DNA from: CAYXLI01 sp964464925
Lineage (GTDB): Bacteria; Acidobacteriota; Terriglobia; Bryobacterales; Bryobacteraceae
Direction: 5' to 3'
DNA length: 64,000 nt
Assembly: GCA_964464925.1 (NCBI GenBank)
Contig: CAYXLI010000007.1
Span: forward strand, 186,001-250,000
Part shown: positions 1-7,608 of the stretch, one piece after another
Layout: every line of letters begins with the position of its first letter
Numbering within the stretch: position 1 is the first letter of the stretch
Program-made: the position numbers and the translations under genes
The notes under the pieces: generated by a model
What the model was told of the DNA's origin: nothing
Databases searched by the model: none
The model's input: the letters and a program-made list of their open reading frames with translations, nothing else

Positions 1-1526
1 AAAGCAAGGAAATCAGTATTCCGGCAGACATGGCCGAGGAGGCCAAGACCGCTCACGAAGAGCTGGTAGAGATGGTGGCCGAGGGCAAAGACAACTTGAT
101 GGAGGAGTTCTTTGCCGAGGGCACCCTGCCCGCGGAGCACATTCTGGACGGCCTGCGCGAGGAGATGCGGGAAGGCCGCGTCTCACCCGTGATGTGTGTA
201 TCGGCGCTGCAAAACGTCGGCACCGATCTTCTCCTGGACTTTATTGCCGAATCACTGCCTTCGCCCAACGAACACGAGAAGAAAGTGAAGGGCATCGCAA
301 ACGGCGCAGAAGTGGAGCGGGAGGAGTCCGACGGAGCACCGTCTTCGGCATTCGTGTTCAAGACCGTGGCCGATCCATTTGCTGGCCGCGTGTCGTACTT
401 CAAGGTGATGTCGGGTGTAATCAAGAACGATGATCACTTGATCAATTCGCGATCCGGTGTCGACGAGCGCCTCTCACATATCGGCGCCGTAGAAGGTAAG
501 ACGATCACGCAAGTGCCCGAACTGCACGCCGGAGACATCGGAGCGGTTGCCAAGCTGCGGGACACCGTAACCGGCGACACGCTGTATGCGAAGAGCGCCC
601 CGATCTCGTATCCCCCTGTTGTTTTCCAGGAGCCTTCGATCGCGTATGCGATTCAGGCCAAGTCGCGCAATGACGAAGACCGCATGGGCAACGCGCTGCA
701 TCGCATTTTGGAAGAGGATCCGTCGCTACGGTTCTATCGTGATCCGCAGACGAAGGAGTTTCTGCTTGCCGGCAGCGGACAGCAGCACGTAGAGGTGATC
801 GTCAGCCGGCTGAAGAAGCGCTACAACGTGGACGTGGAATTGCACGCGCCCAAAATTCCTTACCGGGAAACGATTCGCGGGAACGCGGATGTGCAGGGGC
901 GGCATAAAAAGCAAACCGGCGGACATGGGCAGTTCGGCGATTGCTGGATCCGTATGGAACCGCTTCCGCGCGGAGAAAAGTTCCAGTTCGCGAATGAAGT
1001 GTTCGGCGGCGCGATTCCGAAGAACTTCATCCCGGCGATTGAAAAGGGCATCGTCGAAACGGCATCGATGGGCTTCCTGGCAGGGTACCCGGTGGTCGAC
1101 TTCAAGGTGACCGTTTACGATGGCTCTTACCATGATGTCGACTCGTCGGAAATGGCGTTCAAACTGGCCGCGCGGAAAGCCTTCAAGGCCGCGATGCAGG
1201 TGGCGAAACCGGCGCTGCTGGAGCCGGTGATGAAGGTCGAAGTGCAGGCTCCGGTGGAGTACGCGGGCGACCTGATGGGCGACCTGAACGGGAGGCGCGG
1301 GCGCATCTCCGGCATGGAGACCAAGGGCGGAGTGCAATATATCCGTGCACAGGTGCCGATGTCGGAGATGCTCAGCTACCAGAACGATCTGATCTCCATG
1401 ACCCAAGGGCGGGCTTCGTTCTCGATGGAGTTCGATCACTATGATTACGTTCCTCAGCCTCAGGCTGATAAAATTATCGCTGCTGCCAAGGCAGCCAAGG
1501 TCGGCGTCGAGGAAGAGGAAGAGTAG
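1..1526 (+). CDS. fusA: Elongation factor G-like GTPase, 3' part
   Basis: This is the C-terminal ~508 codons of an EF-G family translational GTPase that catalyses ribosomal translocation. The reading frame is open from base 3 to the stop at 1524-1526, so the gene starts upstream of the window and the G1-G3 GTP-binding motifs are missing. The visible part covers the end of the G domain, the beta-barrel domain II (around FVFKTVADPFAGRVSYFKV), domain III (RNDEDRMGNALHRILEEDPS and SGQQHVEVIVSRLKKR), domain IV (GGHGQFGDCWIRMEP) and domain V (EVQAPVEYAGDLMGDLNGR). The loose match to canonical FusA and the acidic VEEEEE tail suggest the secondary EF-G-like (EFG-II) subgroup, so the fusA symbol is approximate. 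The gene ends at a strong terminator and does not share an operon with what follows. Confidence 0.93.
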   Translation, partial: SKEISIPADMAEEAKTAHEELVEMVAEGKDNLMEEFFAEGTLPAEHILDGLREEMREGRVSPVMCVSALQNVGTDLLLDFIAESLPSPNEHEKKVKGIANGAEVEREESDGAPSSAFVFKTVADPFAGRVSYFKVMSGVIKNDDHLINSRSGVDERLSHIGAVEGKTITQVPELHAGDIGAVAKLRDTVTGDTLYAKSAPISYPPVVFQEPSIAYAIQAKSRNDEDRMGNALHRILEEDPSLRFYRDPQTKEFLLAGSGQQHVEVIVSRLKKRYNVDVELHAPKIPYRETIRGNADVQGRHKKQTGGHGQFGDCWIRMEPLPRGEKFQFANEVFGGAIPKNFIPAIEKGIVETASMGFLAGYPVVDFKVTVYDGSYHDVDSSEMAFKLAARKAFKAAMQVAKPALLEPVMKVEVQAPVEYAGDLMGDLNGRRGRISGMETKGGVQYIRAQVPMSEMLSYQNDLISMTQGRASFSMEFDHYDYVPQPQADKIIAAAKAAKVGVEEEEE

Positions 1527-1561
1527 GCGCGATTCGTTTTCTCCCTGTAGCACGCGAGAGG

Positions 1562-1591
1562 GGCCTCCCAACCGGGAGGCCTTTTCTTTTT
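1562..1591 (+). terminator. Rho-independent terminator after the EF-G gene
   Basis: A perfect 8-bp stem, GGCCTCCC (1562-1569) with GGGAGGCC (1574-1581), closes an AACC loop and is followed directly by TTTTCTTTTT. It lies 36 bp after the EF-G stop codon. It is the clearest intrinsic terminator in the window. Confidence 0.92.
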
Positions 1592-1696
1592 GGAAGTGAA
1601 GAACTGCCCGGATTCGAGCGGTCTCTTCCCGGTGTGTCGTTTCGGGTTGCAAGCCTCAGCCGATATAGTAGGAGCACTACAAGCTAAGGAGCCCGC

Positions 1697-3817
1697 ATGT
1701 TCACAACCAACCGCACCCTCGCTTGCGCGGCTATGTTGTTGCTTACTGCTTCAGCCCAGGTGAAGCCCACCGCCGGTTTGCAGAACTGGACTGCGGCCGA
1801 TGACCACCGGAATATGATGGAACAGCTCGGCATTCGAGCGCTTCGGCCTGGTCCCAGCGGAAACGAGAAAGCGCCTGACCATGCAAATTATGATGAGGCG
1901 GCGGCCAATCCCTTCCCTGACTACCCTGAGATTCTGCGCCTGAACAACGGGCGTGAAGTCGGCACTCCAAAAGCCTGGTGGACCCAACGGCGACCGGAGA
2001 TTGTAGCGGGTTTCGAGCGCGAAGTGCTTGGCCGGGTTCCCCGGAATGTGCCGAAAGTGACGTGGACAATCACCAGGGAATCGAAAGACAAGGTAGGCCC
2101 CTGGCCGGTCCTCGCGAGGGAACTGAAGGGCCACGTGATCAACAGCGCGTTTCCGGATATCAACGTCGACATTCAGATGGTGCTGGTTACCCCGGCGTGG
2201 ACCACCAAACCGGTACCGGTGATGATGATGTTCGGACGTGCGGCACTCCCGTCAGACCCGATTCCTCCCGCCTTTGCCCGCTTCGCTGCGCTCGCTGGTA
2301 GCGATCCGCCGGCAACCGTACAGTTGATTGGCTCAGGTTGGGGGTATGCAATCCTCACTCCCGGAAGTGTTCAGGCAGACAATGGCGCTGGCTTGACCAA
2401 AGGCATCATCGGACTGATCAATAAAGGACAGCCACGCAAACCGGAAGACTGGGGAGCACTCCGCGCCTGGGCTTGGGGCGCCTCAAGAGGCCTCGACTAT
2501 CTGGAGACCGACCCAACGGTGGACGCAAGGCATGTCGGGATCGAGGGCGTGTCCCGGTTCGGCAAAGCTGCTCTGGTCACCATGGCTTTCGACACGCGGT
2601 TTGCTGTCGTTCTGGTGGGCTCGTCGGGAGAGGGCGGCGCAAAGCCTCACCGGCGCAACTTCGGGGAAGCAGTAGAGAATCTGACGGGGTCTGGAGAATA
2701 TCACTGGATGGCGGGCAATTTCCTGAAGTATGGAACCGCTGAGGCGGCCTTCGGAAGCAGGAACGCTAATGACATTCCCGTCGACTCTCACCAGTTGATC
2801 GCGCTTTGCGCGCCGCGCCCTACCTTCATCAGTTACGGCGTGCCCGAGAAAGGGGATGCCAAATGGCTTGATCAGCAGGGTAGCTTCATGGCGACTGTAG
2901 CCGCAGGCGCCGCATTCCGCCTCCTTGGTGCCAAAGACCTGGGGATCACCGCCGATTACCGTGCTGCGAAGATGCCGCCCGTCAACACAGGCTTACTCGA
3001 TGGCGTCCTTGCGTGGCGGCAGCATGACGGCGGACATACCGATGGTCCGAACTGGAAATACTTTCTCCCATGGGCCTCGAAGCTCATCCGCTACGTGGCG
3101 CCGCCCCTGCCGCCTATTCCTGCAGACGAAGCGGCGCCACGCCTCGATGCGAACTCCCTGGTCGCGCATGCCCAGCTTCTGCAAAAGGCGAAGGCCGGGC
3201 AGATCGGTGTGTACTTTCTTGGCGACTCGATTGTCCGGCGCTGGGGTGCAACCGATTACCCCGAACTCCTGGCCAACTGGAAAAAGAATTTCTTCGGCTG
3301 GAATGCCGCAAATTTTGGCTGGGGCGCCGACCGGACGCAGAACATACTCTGGCGCCTTGAGCACGGAGAGCTGGACAACGTGAATCCGAAGGCTGTGGTG
3401 CTGCTGGCGGGTACCAACAACATCGGGTCCGGAGCCACTGCCTCTGATGTCATTCGCGGCGTTCAGGCCATCGTGAAGACAGTACGGTCGAAAGCGCCGC
3501 AGGCTGTCATTATTGTGACGGGCATATTGCCACGGAACGACAAGATGGCGCTGATGCCCGTCATCAACGAGGTAAATGCCGGCCTTGCCCAAATAGCGGA
3601 CGGCGGCCAGGTTCGCTTCCTGCAGATTAACGGCAAGCTGGCCGATACCGGGGGCAGCTTGTTTGACGGGATGATGAACCCAGACAAGCTGCATCCGGCG
3701 CTGAAGGCGTATCAGATCTGGGCCGATGAGTTGAAACCGGTCTTCACAGAGCTTCTTGGTCAACCGGCAACTGAGGACCATGGTCCGGCTCCCACGGGCG
3801 ATCCGGGCGTTCGGTGA
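1697..3817 (+). CDS. Secreted two-domain esterase: CE15 glucuronoyl esterase-like plus SGNH/GDSL hydrolase
   Basis: A 706-residue exported enzyme that probably removes ester groups from plant polysaccharide. Residues 1-20 form a signal peptide. Residues ~30-465 match CE15 4-O-methyl-glucuronoyl methylesterases: the nucleophile elbow is GVSRFGKAA with Ser286, and HDGGHTDGPNWKYFLPW supplies the catalytic His. Residues ~490-690 form an SGNH hydrolase with block I GDSIVRRW (Ser511), GWGADR, GTNNIG and the Asp663-x-x-His666 dyad in DKLHP. CE15 would cut lignin-glucuronoxylan ester links and the SGNH half would act as a carbohydrate acetylesterase. Those activities are inferred from the families. 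An AAGGAG ribosome site at 1686-1691 sits 5 nt before the ATG, and a possible -10 TATAGT lies at 1664-1669. The gene is monocistronic, facing the alcohol dehydrogenase gene. Confidence 0.88.
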   Translation: MFTTNRTLACAAMLLLTASAQVKPTAGLQNWTAADDHRNMMEQLGIRALRPGPSGNEKAPDHANYDEAAANPFPDYPEILRLNNGREVGTPKAWWTQRRPEIVAGFEREVLGRVPRNVPKVTWTITRESKDKVGPWPVLARELKGHVINSAFPDINVDIQMVLVTPAWTTKPVPVMMMFGRAALPSDPIPPAFARFAALAGSDPPATVQLIGSGWGYAILTPGSVQADNGAGLTKGIIGLINKGQPRKPEDWGALRAWAWGASRGLDYLETDPTVDARHVGIEGVSRFGKAALVTMAFDTRFAVVLVGSSGEGGAKPHRRNFGEAVENLTGSGEYHWMAGNFLKYGTAEAAFGSRNANDIPVDSHQLIALCAPRPTFISYGVPEKGDAKWLDQQGSFMATVAAGAAFRLLGAKDLGITADYRAAKMPPVNTGLLDGVLAWRQHDGGHTDGPNWKYFLPWASKLIRYVAPPLPPIPADEAAPRLDANSLVAHAQLLQKAKAGQIGVYFLGDSIVRRWGATDYPELLANWKKNFFGWNAANFGWGADRTQNILWRLEHGELDNVNPKAVVLLAGTNNIGSGATASDVIRGVQAIVKTVRSKAPQAVIIVTGILPRNDKMALMPVINEVNAGLAQIADGGQVRFLQINGKLADTGGSLFDGMMNPDKLHPALKAYQIWADELKPVFTELLGQPATEDHGPAPTGDPGVR

Positions 3818-3844
3818 CGCGTGCCGGCACAAGCCGGACATCAC

Positions 3845-4903
3845 TCACTCAGCTCTGAGAGAAGCCATATCGATCGAGAACCGGTACTTCACATCAGACT
3901 TGAGCAGTCTTTCGTAAGCTTCGTTGACCTTCTGGATGGGGATCACTTCGACATCGGCGGTGATGTTATGTGTGCCGCAAAAATCGAGCATCTCCTGCGT
4001 CTCCGGGATACCTCCGATAGGTGAGCCGGAGAGGCTGCGCCGTCCGAATAGGAGGCCGAAAGCAGAGACGGCCAGAGGCTTTTCCGGCGCGCCAACGAGG
4101 GTGATGTTGCCATCGCGGCGGAGGAGTTGAATATAGGCGTTGATGTCGTGATCGGCCGAGACCGCATCGAGGATAAAGTCGAAGCTGCCGGCGTGCTTCT
4201 GCATCTCGTCAACGTTTCGGGAGACGACGACTTCGTCTGCACCCAACCGGAGCGCGTCTTGTTTTTTATTGGGGGAAGTCGTAAAGACAACCACGTGGGC
4301 TCCGAGCGCATGAGCGAACTTCACGCCCATGTGGCCCAATCCGCCGAGACCCACCACGCCAACTTTCTTTCCTTTTGAGACGCCCCAGTGCCGCATCGGC
4401 GAGTACGTTGTGATCCCCGCGCAGAGTAGAGGTGCGGCTCCCGCGAGACTGAGATTAGAGGGCACACGCAGGACAAAGCGCTCGTCGACGACTACGCTAT
4501 CGGAATAACCGCCGTAGGTGACGCCTCCTCGGTGCTTATCCGGGGAGTTGTACGTGAGGGTCACGTTCGGGCAGAACTGCTCGAGGCCGGCCTGGCACTC
4601 CGGGCAGGTGCGATCCGAATCGACCATGCAGCAGACCGCGGCCAGATCGCCGGGCTTGAATCTGGTTACTGCGGAACCGGCCCTCGTGACACGCCCCACG
4701 ATCTCATGGCCCGGGACGCAAGGGTAGACGGTCGGCATGACGTTGCTCCACTCATTCCGGACCTGGTGGAGATCGGAGTGGCAGATACCGCAGAACAGGA
4801 TCTCGATCTGAACGTCGTGTTCGCTAGGATCCCGGCGCGCGATGGTCGTGGAGGCAAGCGCCGATTTCGCACTCGTGGCCGCGTAGGCCTTCGTGTTGTA
4901 CAT
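3845..4903 (-). CDS. Zinc-dependent NAD(P)H alcohol dehydrogenase (YahK/CAD-like)
   Basis: A 352-residue medium-chain dehydrogenase that interconverts aldehydes and alcohols. The catalytic zinc site is visible as Cys38 in CGICHSD, the GHE pair His66-Glu67 and the later Cys in LCAGITTYS. The Rossmann motif is GLGGLGHMG. The structural zinc lobe reads DSDRTCPECQAGLEQFC, so the first of its four cysteines is replaced by Asp97, with Cys100, Cys103 and Cys111 kept. Asp can bind zinc, so this may still fold, but it is unusual. The gene is third in a minus-strand run after the aldo/keto reductase and cupin genes, 39 bp after the cupin. The set is typical of aldehyde detoxification or cyanohydrin/aldehyde metabolism under the neighbouring AraC regulator. 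The substrate is unknown. Confidence 0.93.
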   Translation of the reverse strand: MYNTKAYAATSAKSALASTTIARRDPSEHDVQIEILFCGICHSDLHQVRNEWSNVMPTVYPCVPGHEIVGRVTRAGSAVTRFKPGDLAAVCCMVDSDRTCPECQAGLEQFCPNVTLTYNSPDKHRGGVTYGGYSDSVVVDERFVLRVPSNLSLAGAAPLLCAGITTYSPMRHWGVSKGKKVGVVGLGGLGHMGVKFAHALGAHVVVFTTSPNKKQDALRLGADEVVVSRNVDEMQKHAGSFDFILDAVSADHDINAYIQLLRRDGNITLVGAPEKPLAVSAFGLLFGRRSLSGSPIGGIPETQEMLDFCGTHNITADVEVIPIQKVNEAYERLLKSDVKYRFSIDMASLRAE

Positions 4904-4942
4904 GATTTTATGCTCCTGGTTGATTTCTTTTCGGACCCTTAG

Positions 4943-5338
4943 TCAGGCCTTGTATTGTTCGTCACTGACGTGCTCCATCCAGTCGACAACCTTACCGTCG
5001 AGCTTTTCCTGAATGGCGATATGCGTCATAGCCGCAGTTGGTGTGGCCCCGTGCCAGTGCTTCTCGCCAGGCGGGAACCAGACCACATCACCCGGCCGGA
5101 TTTCCTCGATCGGACCGCCTTCACGCTGAGCCCAGCCGCAGCCTGTCGTCACGATAAGAGTCTGGCCGAGCGGATGCGTATGCCAGGCAGTCCGCGCACC
5201 TGGCTCGAAAGTGACGCTGGCACACTGAACAAGGGCCGGATCAGGTGTCTGAAAGAGAGGATCGATTCGTACAGTGCCCGTGAACCATTCTGACGGTCCT
5301 TTGACGGAAGCTTGCGAGCCAATTCTCTTGATGTCCAT
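4943..5338 (-). CDS. Cupin hydroxynitrile lyase-like protein (GtnHNL type)
   Basis: A 131-residue single-domain cupin. From memory of the family, its length and motif spacing closely match the manganese-dependent (R)-hydroxynitrile lyase of the acidobacterium Granulicella tundricola, which splits or forms cyanohydrins from aldehydes and HCN. The expected metal ligands fall at the same numbers: His53, His55, Gln59 (HTHPLGQT) and His94 (GEKHWHG). Ala40, Val42 and Gln110, the active-site positions known to tune that enzyme, are also present. The gene lies between an aldo/keto reductase and an alcohol dehydrogenase, both of which could handle the aldehyde product. The physiological role of these cupins is not settled; related proteins are annotated as carboxymuconolactone decarboxylase-associated cupins. 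Confidence 0.9.
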   Translation of the reverse strand: MDIKRIGSQASVKGPSEWFTGTVRIDPLFQTPDPALVQCASVTFEPGARTAWHTHPLGQTLIVTTGCGWAQREGGPIEEIRPGDVVWFPPGEKHWHGATPTAAMTHIAIQEKLDGKVVDWMEHVSDEQYKA

Positions 5339-5420
5339 TTTGGAAGTCCCTTCTCGAGGTTCTTATTCGCTGCCGGATCAGTATTCCTGCCACACGGCAG
5401 CAGGGTCTAAATGCCTTCAG

Positions 5421-6412
5421 TCAGCGGCCGGTCATCTGCTCGATGTGCTCGGGGTACCTCGCGCCTTCCACCCTGATCTTCGATGCGGCGCTGTCGATTT
5501 CACTCACATCAGCCGGCGTAAGCTCAATGGCGGCTGCTCCGATGTTCTCTTCGAGGCGCGCCAGCTTCGTCGTACCCGGAATCGGTACAATCCATGGCTT
5601 CTGTGCAAGCAGCCACGCGAGTGCGATTTGAGCAGGTGTCGCCTTCTTGCTTTCCGCGATGTCGCCGAGCAGATCGACAAGGGCTCGGTTAGACTTCATT
5701 GCCTCTGGCGTGAACCGGGGCAGGATGTTGCGGAAGTCGTTGCTGTCGAGCTTGGTGCTCTCGTCCATCTTTCCCGTGAGGAAGCCCTTACCCAGAGGGC
5801 TATACGGGACGAAGCCGATTCCGAGTTCCTCGAGCGTCGGCGCACCTCGGCCTCTGGGCCTCTCGTCCACAGCGAGTACTCGCTCTGCACGGCAGTGACC
5901 GGTTGCACGGAGTGAGCGCGGCGAATCGTCTTCGCTGCTGCTTCCGAAAGACCGAAGTGTTTGACCTTGCCTTCGTGAATCAGGTCTTTCACCGCTCCCG
6001 CTACGTCCTCGATCGGCACGTCCGGATCAACACGGTGTTGATAGAGCAGATCGATGGCATCCACCCTGAGTCGCTTGAGCGAGGCCTCGGCTACCTCCTT
6101 GATATGCTCTGGCCGGCTGTCCAATCCGGCCTGTCTCCCCGTATTCGGATCCAGTTTGAACCCGAATTTTGTCGCGATCACCACCTGTCCCCGGAACGGA
6201 GCGAGCGCTTCACCCACCAGCTCTTCATTCGTGAAGGGGCCGTAGACTTCGGCGGTATCGAAAAACGTAACTCCGCGTTCGACGGCTCCCCGGATCACTG
6301 GAATCATGTCCTGCTTTTTTTTGGCCGGGCCATAACCGAAGCTCATTCCCATGCAGCCGAGCCCGAGAGCCGATACTTCCTGGCCGCTATTTCCAAGTTT
6401 GCGCTTCTGCAT
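5421..6412 (-). pseudogene. Aldo/keto reductase, interrupted by a one-base frameshift
   Basis: Two overlapping minus-strand frames (5696-6412 and 5421-5870) together encode one ~330-residue aldo/keto reductase. The first frame holds the N-terminal barrel with FFDTAEVYG (Asp and catalytic Tyr), IATKFGF (Lys) and LLYQHRVDP (His). The second resumes with PTLEELGIGFVPYSPLGKGFL and runs to the C-terminus, including the cofactor-binding VPIPGTTKLARLEENI. The break lies at 5841-5842, between GPEAEV and PTLEEL, where one base of a Leu codon appears to be missing. As read, the protein would end with a wrong ~57-residue tail and no cofactor site. Everything else is well conserved, so either very recent inactivation or a sequence error is possible. 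It is the first gene of the operon with the cupin and alcohol dehydrogenase, divergent from the AraC regulator. Confidence 0.85.
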
Positions 6413-6574
6413 TGTTTCTCCTTAGAACCGTCGCTCTCTCATCTTCAGGTTAGAGTCGAGCGCCCTGGAAGCGGTATCCTGATCCTTCCGATTTATTGCC
6501 TATTCCTCTCGCGCTGTTGATTCCCGCACAGCGGCAGCAGTTATCCTTAGGTAGAGGAGCGCGAAACCGTTACC

Positions 6575-7534
6575 ATGAAAAACCGAAGCGATCAGGCATC
6601 TCTGTTACAGGATCGGGCACACGAATTGCGGACGGAGCTGGCTCTCAAGATTGCCTTGTTCGTTGGCTCCTCAGAGAACCGTGCAACAGACATTCCCGGG
6701 CTGACGCTCCACCGGCGCACCGCTCCTACGGCTCCGTGCTCGATGACTTACGAGCCGGGCGTAACCGTAATCGCCCAAGGGCGAAAGCGGGTAGACCTTG
6801 GCCGAACCACGTTCATCTATGGTCCGTCGCGATTCCTTCTGACGTCTGTCGATCTGCCTGTCGTCAGCCGGGTGATCGAGGCAAGTCAACAGGTGCCCTG
6901 CCTCGCGTTGTCCCTCAAGCTCGAAATGCCTATGGTCCGGGAACTTCTCAGCCGGGGGGAGATTCAAGTGGCCGAGGCGCCTTCTCCCAGCCCTGGCATG
7001 GCGACCGGTGAGACTACAGTGGAATTCCTCAGTGCATGCTGCCGGCTCGTGGACCTGCTCACCACGCCGCAGGACGTTCCCTTTCTCAGTGGCCTGATTC
7101 AGCGCGAGATCATCTACCGAATCCTGCGGAGTGCGGAGGGCGCACGCCTTCGAGCGATTGCAACGCTAGGAGAGCAGAGCCACCGCACAGCAAAAGCGAT
7201 CGCTTGGATCAGGGCAAACTATGCGAAGCCGCTACGCGTGGAAGATCTCGCCGAAATCGCGGGCGTGGGCGTGTCCACGCTGCACCATCATTTTCGGGTG
7301 CTGACCGCCATGAGTCCTCTTCAGTATCAAAAACAGCTTCGGTTGCAGACAGCGCGTGGGCGCATGCTCATGGATGGTTTGGACGCCGCCAGTGCGGCCT
7401 TTGAGGTCGGATACGAAAGCGCAAGCCAGTTCAACCGCGAATACAGCCGCTTCTTCGGCCAACCCCCGATGCGGGATATCCGGACTCTTCGTTTACCGAG
7501 TGCTCCGCCGCTGGAGTCGGTCGGCGTTGGGTAG
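6575..7534 (+). CDS. AraC-family transcriptional regulator
   Basis: A 319-residue activator with an N-terminal AraC_N (PF06719-like) sensing domain at ~25-185 and a C-terminal double helix-turn-helix at ~210-305 (LRVEDLAEIAGVGVSTLHHHFRVLTAMSPLQYQKQLRL, then AAFEVGYESASQFNREYSRFFG). It is divergent from the aldo/keto reductase, cupin and alcohol dehydrogenase genes, with a 162-bp gap. This arrangement is common for AraC_N regulators, which usually control the facing reductase genes. The inducing ligand cannot be read from the sequence; aldehydes are a reasonable guess. The ATG lies behind a GAGG-containing leader. Confidence 0.93.
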   Translation: MKNRSDQASLLQDRAHELRTELALKIALFVGSSENRATDIPGLTLHRRTAPTAPCSMTYEPGVTVIAQGRKRVDLGRTTFIYGPSRFLLTSVDLPVVSRVIEASQQVPCLALSLKLEMPMVRELLSRGEIQVAEAPSPSPGMATGETTVEFLSACCRLVDLLTTPQDVPFLSGLIQREIIYRILRSAEGARLRAIATLGEQSHRTAKAIAWIRANYAKPLRVEDLAEIAGVGVSTLHHHFRVLTAMSPLQYQKQLRLQTARGRMLMDGLDAASAAFEVGYESASQFNREYSRFFGQPPMRDIRTLRLPSAPPLESVGVG

Positions 7535-7608
7535 AACGGGCCGGCTTGGGCAAATCCCCGCGCCACGACACCATGCCCGCTAAAACAGACTCTCTGCGCC
7601 AATCAACG

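Noticed and set aside
726..1652. 308-codon open frame antisense to the EF-G gene
   Set aside because: It mirrors a conserved gene, is Arg/His-rich as expected for an antisense frame, and has no domain or ribosome site.
2993..3844. 283-codon antisense frame in the CE15/SGNH gene
   Set aside because: The coding strand shows full catalytic motifs; the antisense frame has low-complexity composition and no family.
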